Positions 8,932 through 17,694 of a stretch of DNA of 64,000 bases are shown in pieces (position 1 is the first letter of the stretch; every line of letters begins with the position of its first letter). The notes beneath the pieces were generated by a model. The model ran no database searches. It worked only from the letters and a program-made list of their open reading frames with translations, and was not told the DNA's origin. A program made the position numbers and the translations under genes. Source of the DNA: Streptomyces sp. NBC_00525 (GTDB taxonomy: Bacteria; Actinomycetota; Actinomycetes; Streptomycetales; Streptomycetaceae); assembly GCF_036346595.1 (NCBI RefSeq), contig NZ_CP107834.1, forward strand, positions 4,464,001-4,528,000, in the 5' to 3' direction.

Positions 8932-8954
8932 GCGCGCCGACTCGGTCGGCGCGC
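8932..8954. terminator. Hairpin between convergent ychF and integrase
   Basis: Inverted repeat GCGCGCCGAC-TCG-GTCGGCGCGC with a perfect 10-bp stem and 3-nt loop, midway between two convergent stop codons. A bidirectional terminator is the simplest reading. Confidence 0.6.
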
Positions 8955-8964
8955 GGGGAAGCGG

Positions 8965-9918
8965 CTACGCCGCTTCTTCGACCTGTGTCTGGGCATCGGC
9001 GGACTGGTCCGCGTACGCCTTGTCGACCGCGGCCCGGGTCCGTTCCTCGGAGTCGGGCCACAGGTGGGTGTAGATGTTCAGCGTCATGGCCGCGTTGGTG
9101 TGGCCGAGGCGCTCGGAGACCGTCTTCACGGACTCGCCGTGCTTGATCAGCAGGCTGGCGTAGTGATGCCGGAGGGCGTGGGGTCCGGTGCCCTTCGGTA
9201 TGCCGGCCTTCGCGCAGGCGGGCCGCCAGGATGCGTCCATGAAGTGCGTGTAGACCACGGGGCCGCCTTGCGGCGCCGTGAAGAGCCAGCCCTCGGGGCC
9301 ATCGGCGGGGAAGTCCCGCAGATGGGCCTTCATCGCATCCACCGCCGTGCGGGGGAGCGGGACCGTGCGGTGGGAGCGATCGGCCATGGGCGGGCAGACG
9401 TACACACCGTGCTTGGCGGTCTGCTGGACCTGCTGCTCGACCGAGACGGTTGCGTGCAGCAGGTCGAGGTGGCGGACCTGGAGGCCGAAGAGCTCGCCGG
9501 GGCGGAGCCCGGTGGCCGCGCCGAGCAGGACGAGGCCCTTGTAGCGGGCGGGTATCTCCTCGGACAGCGTCCGCACCTGCTCGACGGCCAGCGGCACGAT
9601 CTTCTTCCGGGGTATCGAGGGCAGTTTCGCCTCGGCGCACGGGTTGTGAGGGATCATCCGGTCACGGACGGCCGCCCGGAAGACGGCGTTGACCGTGTTG
9701 AAGACCGTCCGTGAGGTGCTGGCGGCCAGCCCGTGCATGGTGGTCAGACCGGTGACCCAGCTCTGTACGTCACCGGGCTTGATGGCGCCGAGTGCCCGTT
9801 TCTCCCAAGCCGGGTAGACGTAGCAGCGCAGGTGCTGGGCCACCGCCTTGGCCGTGGAAGGCCGGTGCGGCTGGATGGCCCGCCATTTGCCGTTGGGGCG
9901 CTTCTGGATGTTGGCCAA
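8965..9918 (-). CDS. Tyrosine site-specific integrase with shortened N terminus
   Basis: Phage/ICE-type integrase of 317 residues. The catalytic residues are all visible: Arg in GAATGLRPGEL, HALRHHYAS (HxxR), LGHTNAAMT, and the nucleophile Tyr in LNIYTHLW. The N terminus begins MANIQKRPNGKWRA but jumps directly to the core-binding segment (HRPSTAKAVAQHLRCYVYP). The usual arm-type DNA-binding stretch of about 50-60 residues seems to have been lost in frame. The start is TTG at 9918 with GGAGAGG just upstream. It lies downstream of a truncated XRE regulator on the same strand, a normal pairing in actinomycete integrative elements. Catalysis is probably intact; integration efficiency is doubtful. 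Confidence 0.9.
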   Translation of the reverse strand: MANIQKRPNGKWRAIQPHRPSTAKAVAQHLRCYVYPAWEKRALGAIKPGDVQSWVTGLTTMHGLAASTSRTVFNTVNAVFRAAVRDRMIPHNPCAEAKLPSIPRKKIVPLAVEQVRTLSEEIPARYKGLVLLGAATGLRPGELFGLQVRHLDLLHATVSVEQQVQQTAKHGVYVCPPMADRSHRTVPLPRTAVDAMKAHLRDFPADGPEGWLFTAPQGGPVVYTHFMDASWRPACAKAGIPKGTGPHALRHHYASLLIKHGESVKTVSERLGHTNAAMTLNIYTHLWPDSEERTRAAVDKAYADQSADAQTQVEEAA

Positions 9919-9942
9919 GTGGCCTCTCCTTCGTGTCGGTTG

Positions 9943-10290
9943 TCAGTAGTGGCCGCCGTCCGCGATGTCGTTGCTGAGCGTGCGAGCGTCGCGCTCGTCG
10001 CCCATGAGGCGGAGGCACTGCTCGTGGATCGCCCGCGAGCTGTCGGGGTGGGCCTTGATGTGGTCGGCGATGGCGACCACGGCGTGGTGGAGGCGGTCGC
10101 GCGCGTCGCGGGCCTCGTAGAACGCCTCGACGGCCTCCTGGACGAGGCGCCGGCTGTCGATGTCGAGCCCCTCCAGGGGCGGGGACATCAGCTCTTCGAG
10201 AGGAAGCTCGAAGACGCGCGAGAAGGCGAGGGCCTCGTCGAGGTTGATGCGCCGACGAGGAGTGCCGTTCTCGATGCGCCAGACCGCCGT
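9943..10290 (-). pseudogene. XRE-family regulator, N terminus lost
   Basis: The minus-strand frame ending at 9943 encodes the last part of a helix-turn-helix regulator: TAVWRIENG (end of the HTH recognition region), INLDEALAFSRVFELPLEELMSPP and a helical tail. Similarity ends abruptly near 10290, where the frame runs into the complement of a different remnant. The first half of the HTH and the start codon are missing. It lies 24 bp upstream of the integrase, consistent with a former element regulator. Confidence 0.65.
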
Positions 10291-10746
10291 CAGCAGGCGG
10301 CAGCAGCCGAAGAAGCCTTCCGCCACCTCCAGGCGGGCTACCAGCAGGCTGCCGCACCCGTCCTGGCGGACCTGACCCGCCGCGCACCACGAGCCGCAAC
10401 CGCCCGCCGCTACGAGCAGGACGCGCGTGCGGCCCTCCCCGACCATGCCGACCGGATCCTCGCCGACCCCACCTGGACCGCCTTGACCACAACCCTCGCC
10501 CACGCCGAGACCGCCGGCCACAGCCCCCGACGTCTCCTGGCGGAGGTGGGCACCCAGCGGGAACTCGACAGCGCGGAGCGCCCCGCCGAGGTCCTCAACT
10601 GGCGCATCACCGCTCAGCCGAACCGGCGGGCGCAAGCAGCCCGCAGCCGAAGCACCACCAGCGGCACGTCGTCCATGTCTGCCACGCCACAGCCTCCGGC
10701 CACACCAGTGGCCACGATGCCCGAGGAGCGCAATCGACACGGCTGA
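10291..10746 (+). pseudogene. C-terminal remnant of a relaxase/transfer-type protein
   Basis: From 10291 the plus frame reads AAAEEAFRHLQAGYQQAAAP, then DPTWTALTTTLAHAETAGHSP, then AEVLNWRITAQ, and stops at 10746. This resembles, from memory, the helical C terminus of large mobilisation proteins on actinomycete integrative elements. No start or catalytic domain remains. It begins exactly where the minus-strand regulator remnant stops, so a deletion joined the two. Confidence 0.5.
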
Positions 10747-10803
10747 CCCCGATCAGATGTCCTTCTGCGGACGCGAATCCTCAGCACGCCGTAGCCTTCC
10801 GGC

Positions 10804-11244
10804 GTGCGCTATCTCGCAGAACCGTGCATCCTCGGCGCCCTCAAGCGGGGGCGTTCCGTCGAGCAGTTCCTCGGACCGGCCGGGACCCCCGAGAGGCCGG
10901 GGGTCCGCTGGGTCGAAATACGACCGGCCCGAGGTTCCTACGGGGTCTACCTCCACGCCGCTCTCGACTGCGAACCCCTGACGGGCGACTTGGATTCGCT
11001 GCCGCCGTTGTTCGACGGCGAGGAAGAGGACTTCGGCCTGCTCTTGGCAACCACGAGTGAGCCGCTTGTTGCCATGCACGCCGCCGAAAGCCAAACGGGA
11101 GCCGCACTCGGACGCTGGGTGAACCAGTCCATGGCGGGCGATGAGTACCGCGACTACGTACTGGTCGGCCGCCCCGCAACGACACCTGACGACCAGCCGT
11201 GGCCCACTCCGGAGTCGTCGGCCGCCAGGGCGGCGACCTCGTAG
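10804..11244 (+). CDS. Hypothetical protein, 146 aa
   Basis: Soluble, acidic protein of unknown function beginning MRYLAEPCILGALKRG. No signal peptide or membrane segment. The GTG start has no ribosome site, but TAGCCT lies 6 nt upstream, matching a TANNNT -10 box, so a leaderless transcript is likely. The middle (RWVEIRPARGSYGVYLH) looks like alternating beta strands. No family recognised. It lies among small accessory proteins next to an element scar. Confidence 0.6.
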   Translation: MRYLAEPCILGALKRGRSVEQFLGPAGTPERPGVRWVEIRPARGSYGVYLHAALDCEPLTGDLDSLPPLFDGEEEDFGLLLATTSEPLVAMHAAESQTGAALGRWVNQSMAGDEYRDYVLVGRPATTPDDQPWPTPESSAARAATS

Positions 11245-11413
11245 ACGATCAGCGGGACCCGTTATCCAGCCCTCGCGTGGACACCGGAAGCCGTCGCCGG
11301 AGGGGATCGCTGAGTTCACAGCCTTTCGCGCCCGGCCGCACCCGGCAGTCTGCTGGTCGGCGATTGGCATGATGGGCGCCGGTGAGTTCTCAGGTGTCAC
11401 TAGAGGGGCGACT

Positions 11414-11986
11414 ATGGCGTTCAAGGCCGAAGCCGATTTCGGAGTCGTCGGACGGGACGAGTGGTCCTATGCGCCGGCTGTCGGCGTGGGACCGCTCCGG
11501 TTCGGTATGACCGTCGACGAAGTGGTCGAGGCGGCTGAGACACTCGGCCAGACGAAGGTCAGCGATTGTGCACCGCACCACGCGATTTTCTCGCCGACTT
11601 GGAAGGTAGAGGTCCGCCGTCACGGGGCGGCTCCTTCTCCATCTGCCGTCACAACCTATGTGAGTCAAGCTGTGGGCCTCTTCTGCATTGCTGTCGACGC
11701 CGTGTACGGTCCCCAGGTCGCATACGACGGAATCCCGCTGGTCGGGCGAGACTTGTCGGAGCTGGAGAGCGACGCAATCGCGTATGCCGAGGCAATGGAC
11801 GTGTACTTCCGCTACACGCCCGAGGGCTACGCGGGACCGGATGATCCCGGGGTCGTCATGCGCGGGCAACCAGTCGGGCCGGTCCTGCGATCGCGCCCGT
11901 TGTTCATGGTGACGCGCGACGGCGCGAATACCGAATGGGACTCGATGCCCTCCGAGGAGTACCGCCTCAACGGGTCGACGGCCTGA
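11414..11986 (+). CDS. Unknown protein with VGVGPLxFGM domain
   Basis: 190-residue soluble protein. The ATG at 11414 has GAGGGG 5 nt upstream, better than starts further upstream. Its core, VGVGPLRFGMTVDEVVEA followed by VDAVYGPQVAYDGIPLVGRD, a 'DDPGVVMRGQPVGPVLRSRPL' type strand region and a C-terminal WDSMPSEE, matches the C-terminal domain of the protein at 20577-21959 in motif order (VGVGPLHFGM, ADALTGPQVRLDAAPLTG, LTRPLFL, ALPDEEW). Function unknown. The family tends to sit near conflict-type genes, so an immunity role is a guess. Confidence 0.65.
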   Translation: MAFKAEADFGVVGRDEWSYAPAVGVGPLRFGMTVDEVVEAAETLGQTKVSDCAPHHAIFSPTWKVEVRRHGAAPSPSAVTTYVSQAVGLFCIAVDAVYGPQVAYDGIPLVGRDLSELESDAIAYAEAMDVYFRYTPEGYAGPDDPGVVMRGQPVGPVLRSRPLFMVTRDGANTEWDSMPSEEYRLNGSTA

Positions 11987-12105
11987 TGTGGCGTGACTCA
12001 TGACGAGGAGCCCCGAATACGCCAGCCCACCAGTCGAGGTCGGTTCGGGCCGCCCGTTACGCACCCGGTTGCCCTCGCTGTCCGTGGCAGCGAGGGCAAC
12101 AGTCG

Positions 12106-12638
12106 TCAGGCGGCTCGGGCTACGGGTAACTGCGCGACCCACGTCGTGACCTCAGTCAGGTGCTCGGGCTGCAGCCCGAGGTGTGGGTCGGGTTGAACGA
12201 GGAGCGTCGCCGTTCCCTTGGCGGTGCGCTCCGCCGCCCAGGCGTGGTCGAGGCTGGTGAAGTCGTCATCGATCCAGACGGCGAGGGCGTCGCCCAGCCA
12301 GGCGTCGACGTGGTCGCGCTTCCACAGGTAGGCATGGGGGTGGCTGGTGGTGATCTGGAGGCGCGGCAGGTCGACGTGTGGCAGGGCCGGGAGGTCGAGA
12401 AGGGGCCCGATGAGGGTGGTGGCTTCCTGCCGCCAACTGGTGCACCAGACGGGGGTCACCAGGCCGGTGCGGATCACGTCCATGAGCATGAGGCCGTGGT
12501 TGGGGTCCAGCCAGACGGTGACCGGGTTGTCGGCGCTGCGGCCGGTGGGGACGACGTCGTGACGGGGGTCGAGCCGTGCTCGTCGGGGAAGGGTATGAGG
12601 ACGCCGTCGATGTCGAGGAGCAGGTAGGGCGGGCGCAT
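12106..12638 (-). pseudogene. HAD-type phosphatase domain protein, frameshifted
   Basis: The start at 12638 (GGAGGAA 3-4 nt upstream) reads MRPPYLLLDIDGVLIPFPDE, with the HAD nucleophile motif DIDG. In the run of five C (plus-strand G 12564-12568) the frame is lost; continuing one frame over gives DVVPTGRSADNPVTVWLDPN, then VWCTSWRQ, and finally AVWIDDDFTS, the acidic HAD motif IV. Both halves are well conserved, so the full protein would be about 177 residues if one C were added. It is either a sequencing indel or a recent inactivating mutation. It is followed on the same strand-direction cluster by methyltransferase and kinase genes (upstream) and could act on a phosphorylated small molecule or RNA end. 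Confidence 0.75.
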
Positions 12639-12672
12639 CGGTTCCTCCAAGGGAAGCCGGGCGAATGGCTGG

Positions 12673-13356
12673 TCAGAGCTTGTGGGCGCGGATCAGCAGG
12701 GTGGTGGGCCAGTGGCCCATGCGGGGGTCGTGGAACTCCTGGGCCGAGGTGAGCCAGAAGCTCGCCTGGCTGAGGTGCTTCTCCCACCGGTCCGTGGAGA
12801 ACTCCCAGCGGGCGATGGGTAGGCGGGTGCGGTCGGGAAGGGTGACGTGGTCGCGGCGGGGTCGGTCGTCGCCGGAGGGGCTGCGGCCGCCGCGCTGCGG
12901 GTGGGGGACGGAGAAGGCGAGCACCCGGCCGGGCGTGAGGCGCTGGGCGACGGCCGGGAGCAGGAGCTCGGGGGCGACGAGGCCGACGGCGCCGAAGACG
13001 GAGTAGATCGCGTCGAACTGCTCGTCGGAGGCGTGCAGGTAGTGCAGGGCGTGGCCGGCGGCGAAGGTGAGGTGGTTCAGCCGTCCGTAGTGGGAGCGGG
13101 CGCGGCGGATCTGGAGGCCGACCAGGTCGACGTTGGCGCCGTGGCGGGTGGCGAGGTGGGCGGCGTTGTGGCCGGGGCCGCAGCCGAGTTCCAGAAGTCG
13201 CTTGCCGCGCAGGTCGGGGCCGAGTATCTCGGCTCCGGGCCCTTGGCCGGGTCTCGTGGTCCATTCCGTCCGGGCGGGCACGGAGAGGGGTTCGGCGAGG
13301 CCGGCGGCGGTGCGCTGAGCAGCGTGGGCGTGCCAGGGGGATGCCTGGGTGAGCAC
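12673..13356 (-). CDS. Class I SAM-dependent methyltransferase
   Basis: 227 residues with motif I LLELGCGPGHNAAHLA, followed by VDLVGLQ (motif II acidic end), FDAIYSVFGAVGLV and FSVPHPQRGG. The GTG at 13356 follows the kinase stop by one base, with GGAG 7 nt upstream, so the two genes are cotranscribed. The substrate is unknown. The neighbours (HAD phosphatase, phosphotransferase, Nudix across the divergent promoter) suggest modification of a small metabolite or nucleotide. Confidence 0.88.
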   Translation of the reverse strand: MLTQASPWHAHAAQRTAAGLAEPLSVPARTEWTTRPGQGPGAEILGPDLRGKRLLELGCGPGHNAAHLATRHGANVDLVGLQIRRARSHYGRLNHLTFAAGHALHYLHASDEQFDAIYSVFGAVGLVAPELLLPAVAQRLTPGRVLAFSVPHPQRGGRSPSGDDRPRRDHVTLPDRTRLPIARWEFSTDRWEKHLSQASFWLTSAQEFHDPRMGHWPTTLLIRAHKL

Positions 13357-13357
13357 G

Positions 13358-14270
13358 TCAGATCTCCAGGAGGTGGAGGACGTCGGTGAGGTGGCGGCGG
13401 ACGGCCTTGGTGTAGGTGGGGTCGGTGGCCGGGTCGTTGATCCAGCGGATGGACTGCTCCATGAACCACTCGACGGCCCACATGCGGTGCCAGCCCAGGG
13501 CCCAGTGCTCGGCGGTGAGCCCGCCGCGCGGGGCGAGGGCGTCGGGGGTGCCGCCGGCGGTGACGTACTGCTCCAGGAAGACGCGCAGTCGGACGGGGTG
13601 CGGGGGCTCGATGGTGCCGTGCCAGCTGGCGAGGTCGAGCAGGCCGGGGCCGGTGAAGGCGCGGGCGAAGTCGAGCAGCCGCCAGCTGCGCTCGCCGATG
13701 TGGAGGCTGGTGGGGTGGAACTCGGAGTGCACCCAGCCGAACGGTTCCAGCGCCGCTCCGGCCGAGCGGGCCTTGGCAGCCTGGGCGATTCGGTCGAGCG
13801 CGTCCTCGACGTCGTCGGCGTCCTGCCACCGGTCGACCTTGCGCAGGCGTTCGAGGTGTTCCAGCGCCCGGACGGGCAGCGCGCGCAGCCGCTCCTGGTC
13901 GAGGACCGGCAGGCCGGGAGCCGTACGGGTGCTGTGCAGGACCACAGCCGCGGCGACGCCGTCGAGGTCGTCGGCTTCGCGGGCGGCTGGCCCGAGGTCC
14001 TCCATGAGCATGCCGAGCCAGCCGTCGATCATGGCGGAACCGTGGATCTGGGGCACGGGGACGCCAAGGGTGCGGGCCAGGCGGAGGGCCTGGTCCTCGC
14101 TGTCGAAGGGGGCTTTTGGCGTACTTGAAGATGGCCGTGGAGCCGTCGGGGAAGGTCACGCGTTCGACGCCGGACATGGACCACACGCGTACCTCCTCTC
14201 GTGCGGCGGTGGTCTGGCTGGTCGCGGTGAGCAGGTTGTCGAGGAGTTCGGCGCTGGGGTTCGCGGTCAT
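13358..14270 (-). pseudogene. Aminoglycoside-phosphotransferase-like kinase, frameshifted
   Basis: The ATG at 14270 (GGAG upstream) reads MTANPSAELLDNLL, then FPDGSTAIFKYAK, whose Lys is the expected ATP-site lysine. The frame then breaks in an AAAA run (plus-strand T 14114-14117). Removing one A restores APFDSEDQALRLARTLGVPV and the rest: a hinge LMEDLGP, the catalytic loop WVHSEFHPTSLHIG and the metal site LLDFARAF. The corrected protein would be about 303 residues. The HSEFHP loop departs from the usual HGDLHP (Asp to Glu), so catalysis may be altered. Part of the same operon as the methyltransferase. Confidence 0.75.
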
Positions 14271-14351
14271 GCGGGGGCTCCGGGGAGGGGTGGTGGCGTC
14301 CGGGGCGGGCGAGGGGTGCCGGCCCGCCCCGGAGCCTGATCGGGTGGTGGG

Positions 14352-15101
14352 TTACGCGGCGGGGTTCACGCGGTGGGCGTAGACCTGCTCGATCCAGCCC
14401 GCCTTGAACGCGGCGAGGCCGTCACGGAAGTTCGCCATCGAGGCACCGTAGGGCGCGACCACGCCGCCGGACTGGTCCGGCACGGACTGGCAGCCGTGCA
14501 CGAGCCGACCACCGAGCGCGGCGTGAGCCTTGATGGACTCGATCCGGCGGTGCTCGTTGAACCAGCCGCCGTGGTAGACCTCGTCGAGCATCCCGCCCAT
14601 CTCGTCGTCCAGGTCGAAGACGACGGAGGTGGCGGCGGGGAAGAACCAGCACGGGCCGACGTTGGAGATGTGCCCGTCCAGCTCGACCTTGTTGAGTGCC
14701 ATGAGCGTGGCCGCCTCGCGGAGCATCCGCAGGTGGTCGGCGGTGATCTGCGGCAGACCGAGGCCGGCCAGGTGCTCGTCGCGGAACAGGTACGCGTACA
14801 CCTCGTACGCGGTGGCCAGGACACGGGCGGCGTCGGAGGTGGACTCGCTGTGCTGCTTGATGAAGTCGAGCGCGAGCTGCTCGACCGCGCTCTCGGTCGT
14901 CTCGTCCGTCTCCAGGAGCTGGGACTCGACCAGCTCCCAGTCGGCGACGAGCCAGGTGTTCGACTCGAAGCGGAAGAAGTACTCGGCCGGGTCGATCGTG
15001 ATGCGCCGGCCGTCGACCTGGATGCCGGGCAGGCGGCTCCAGCGCGGGTCGAACGCCTCGGGCAGCTCGACCGTGATGGCCGTGGTGTCGATGGTGATCA
15101 C
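14352..15101 (-). CDS. Hypothetical protein, 249 aa
   Basis: Soluble acidic protein of unknown function, starting at GTG 15101 with GGAG 6 nt upstream. N-terminal residues 1-60 look like beta strands (ITIDTTAITVELP, GRRITIDPAEYFFRFESN). The rest is helical with a conserved-looking WFFPAATSVVFDLDDEMGGML stretch. No catalytic motif recognised. It is the first gene of the minus-strand run toward the kinase and faces the XRE regulator across a 222-bp divergent promoter region. Confidence 0.7.
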   Translation of the reverse strand: MITIDTTAITVELPEAFDPRWSRLPGIQVDGRRITIDPAEYFFRFESNTWLVADWELVESQLLETDETTESAVEQLALDFIKQHSESTSDAARVLATAYEVYAYLFRDEHLAGLGLPQITADHLRMLREAATLMALNKVELDGHISNVGPCWFFPAATSVVFDLDDEMGGMLDEVYHGGWFNEHRRIESIKAHAALGGRLVHGCQSVPDQSGGVVAPYGASMANFRDGLAAFKAGWIEQVYAHRVNPAA

Positions 15102-15293
15102 CGTGTCTCCGTCTCTGATCGGCCAGGTTCGGGCACAGGAATGCCCGAGCCCGGTGTGGGCGTACGGAACTTCGGGGTGCCGCCCGGACCAAGGGGGGAG
15201 CCTGGATCACGGTCGCGCCGTTCCGGGCGGCTGCTGATAAGTGAACCGTTGGTCACGCACAGTGGGTACGGTGGAAGGCAGTTGAAGCGGTAT

Positions 15294-15343
15294 ACGCGGT
15301 TTACAGCTCCGGAGTGGAGGATCGTGACGGCGCAGAGAGAACC
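15294..15343 (+). repeat. Copy 1 of a regulator-start duplication
   Basis: 50 bp covering the leader, ribosome site and first codons of the XRE regulator. It matches 19071-19122 with 46 identical bases, 4 mismatches and a 2-nt gap. Confidence 0.75.
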
Positions 15344-16680
15344 CAACTCCCGTCTGCGTGACGTCATTGAGGCGGTCGACTGCACCTACGAGGCCCTCGC
15401 CAGAGACGTGCGGCGCATCGCCGCCGAGAACGGCGAGATCCTCCAGACCAACAAGTCGGCCATCTCGCACTGGGTGAACGGCACCCGCGCCCCGTCGGGC
15501 CGGGTAGGTCAGTACCTGGCCGAAGCTCTGTCCCGCCGAGCGGGGCGCACGGTCACCCAGACCGAGATCAGCCTCCAGGCCAGCGATGACGAAGCACCGA
15601 CGGCATCCGACCCTGTCCTCGCCGCCACCGACCTGGGCCGCGCCGACGTCGAGCGCCGCCGCTTCCTCGCCATCGCGGCCTTCACCACCGCCGGCGTCGC
15701 CATGCCGCTCGGATACGACCACGAAGCCCACCGCCCGCATGCTCCGCGCCCGCACCGGTACGTCCCTGGTCGGCGCGGAGGACATGGACGTCGTACGGCA
15801 GATTACGGCGGCCTTCAGCGCCGCCGACGAGCGCCTCGGCGGCGGGCACGGCCTGACCACCGTCACCGCGTACCTCGCCGACACGGCCGCCCCCATGCTG
15901 CGCGGACGCTTTCCCAGCGAAGCCTTACGCCGGGCCGCCTTCGGCGCCGTAGCCGAACTCGCCTACCTTGCAGGGTGGAAGCACCACGACCTCGGCCAGG
16001 AAGGTGCCGCCCAGCGCTACTACCAGGTCGGCTACAAGCTCGCCTGCGAAGCCGACCCCCACGGCCACGCCGCCTGGATGATGCGCGCCCTCGCCCACCA
16101 GGCCCTGAGCCTCAAGCAGCCCCACCACTGCGTCGACCTCGTCGAAGGCGCCCTCCGCACAGGTCTCGGCCACGTCGACGGCCAGACCGAGGCCCTCCTC
16201 CACATCACCCACGCCCGCGCCTACGCGGCCACCGACGAGAACCCGTCGGCCGCACGCGCCCTGCTCGCTGCCGAAGACGCCCTCCTGCGGGACGACGGCC
16301 CCCAGCCCGGCTACTCCCGTGTGAGTGGTCCCGCCGCAGGCACCGTGGCCAGCCACACCGCCCGCACACTGACCGACCTCGCCGACCACATCGGCACCGA
16401 GCAGCAGCACCGCGACGCCCTCACCCGCTGGGACCCGGAGAAGTACAAGTGCGTCCACGCCCTCACCCACGCAGACCTCGGCGACAACCTCGCCGCCCAA
16501 GCCCGCGCCGACGAAGCCGTCGCCGCCTGGACGCAGGCCCTGGTCCTCATGGAATGCATGACCTCCGACCGCACGCGCAAGGCGATCACCTCGATCCGCT
16601 CCACACTCGCGGTCTACCAGCGCCGCCGCGTTCCCGGCGCCGCCGATCTTGCCCGCCGTGCCCGCGAGGCACTCGCCTAG
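15324..16680 (+). pseudogene. XRE/TPR transcriptional regulator, frameshifted, with TTA codon
   Basis: The GTG at 15324 (GGAG just upstream) opens an N-terminal HTH: EALARDVRRIAAENG, TNKSAISHWVNGTRAPSG. After AGVAMPLGYDHEA the frame is lost at a CCC (15727-15729). Dropping one C continues into TARMLRARTGTSLVGAEDMDVV and a long helical TPR-like region (AAFGAVAELAYLAGWKHHDL ... AGAADLARRAREALA), about 451 residues in all. This is a common Streptomyces architecture for orphan regulators. A TTA codon lies at 15925-15927, so translation should depend on bldA. It is divergent from the 249-aa gene and 1 nt before a possible Nudix ATG. The frameshift may be a sequencing error. Confidence 0.75.
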
Positions 16681-16714
16681 CATGCCCGACAACCCGTCCG
16701 ACGAAGGGAACACC

Positions 16715-17218
16715 GTGACCCAGCAGACCGACGACCAGCCGAAGGCTCTCAAGCCGGCGCTCGAATCCATGACCCTGCTGGTCGCGGCCGTCATCGTGCA
16801 CGACAAGGCCAACAACCGCGTGATCCTTCTCCAACGCAGTGAGAAAGCGAAGTTCGCCCAGGGAATGTGGGACCTCCCCGTCGGCAAGAGCGAGCCGGGC
16901 GAGCCCATCACTGAAACTGCCGTGCGCGAGCTCTACGAGGAGACGGGCCTCACCGTGAAGCCCGAGTCTCTCAAGGTCGCCCACATCATCCACGGCGCCT
17001 GGGGCGTCGAAGCCCCCAACGGCTTCCTCACGGTCGTCTTCGCCGCCCACGAATGGACTGGCGAACCCGAGAACCGCGAACCCCGCAAGCACTCCCAGGT
17101 CCGCTGGGTCGACACCAACGCCATCCCCGAGGCGTTTGTGGATACCACTGCCAGCGCCCTCCACGACTACCTGAATGACGGCTTGGAGGTCTCGCTGGAC
17201 GGCTGGTCGGCAGCGTGA
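16715..17218 (+). CDS. Nudix hydrolase
   Basis: Pyrophosphohydrolase of about 167 residues. The Nudix box is complete: G-KSEPG-E-PITETAV-REL-Y-EE-T-GL. The GTG at 16715 is chosen for GAAGGGAA 4 nt upstream; an in-frame ATG at 16682, directly after the regulator stop, is the alternative. It is coupled to the next gene by a GTGA overlap. Substrates of this class are nucleoside diphosphates linked to another group; which one is unknown. Confidence 0.9.
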   Translation: MTQQTDDQPKALKPALESMTLLVAAVIVHDKANNRVILLQRSEKAKFAQGMWDLPVGKSEPGEPITETAVRELYEETGLTVKPESLKVAHIIHGAWGVEAPNGFLTVVFAAHEWTGEPENREPRKHSQVRWVDTNAIPEAFVDTTASALHDYLNDGLEVSLDGWSAA

Positions 17219-17676
17219 GCATCACGCCGCTTCACCTCATACCCGAGGATTCGCACCTTTCGCCTGCGTCGGCCGCGAGCGAGGTTGCGCAGGCCCAGCT
17301 ACAGCAACTGGTTCCTGATGCGCTGGGCGGTTATGACGTCTGGGACATCCCCGGCGCAGCCTTCATCGACCTCGGGGAGAACTGGTGCCGTGTTCGGTGC
17401 CCCGTGTGCGGCTCCGACATCGAAGGCTGGTGGGGCAACGCGATGGACACGGCAGCCCTTCCAGACGGCCATTTCGACTCCCGTGCCGTGACGGTGCCCT
17501 GTTGCTCTGCCCAGACGGACTTGAAAGCCCTCGACTACGTCGAGGCTGCGGGTTTCGCCAGGTACAGCCTCGTGGCCACGGATCCAGAATGCGAGCTACC
17601 GCTGCCGCCAGCCATCGTCAGAGCACTGGGAGACCTCCTCGGCACGGACCTACGACAGGTCATCGCCAGGTACTGA
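17215..17676 (+). CDS. Hypothetical protein with CPxCG zinc-ribbon-like knuckle
   Basis: 153 residues, unknown function. The GTG start overlaps the Nudix stop by 4 nt. One CxxC knuckle (VRCPVCGSDIEGWWGNAMD) and a later CC pair could bind a metal. Soluble and acidic. Resembles the small, variable proteins often found as immunity partners, but nothing assigns a role. Confidence 0.65.
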   Translation: MSITPLHLIPEDSHLSPASAASEVAQAQLQQLVPDALGGYDVWDIPGAAFIDLGENWCRVRCPVCGSDIEGWWGNAMDTAALPDGHFDSRAVTVPCCSAQTDLKALDYVEAAGFARYSLVATDPECELPLPPAIVRALGDLLGTDLRQVIARY

Positions 17677-17694
17677 CGTCAAGCGCCTGCTTCG

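Noticed and set aside
7502..9640. 712-codon minus-strand frame across ychF
   Set aside because: Antisense to ychF; only its C-terminal 70 codons match a family (serine recombinase), annotated separately.
16682..16714. Upstream ATG of the Nudix gene
   Set aside because: It follows the regulator stop closely but has no ribosome site; the GTG at 16715 has GAAGGGAA. Not excluded.
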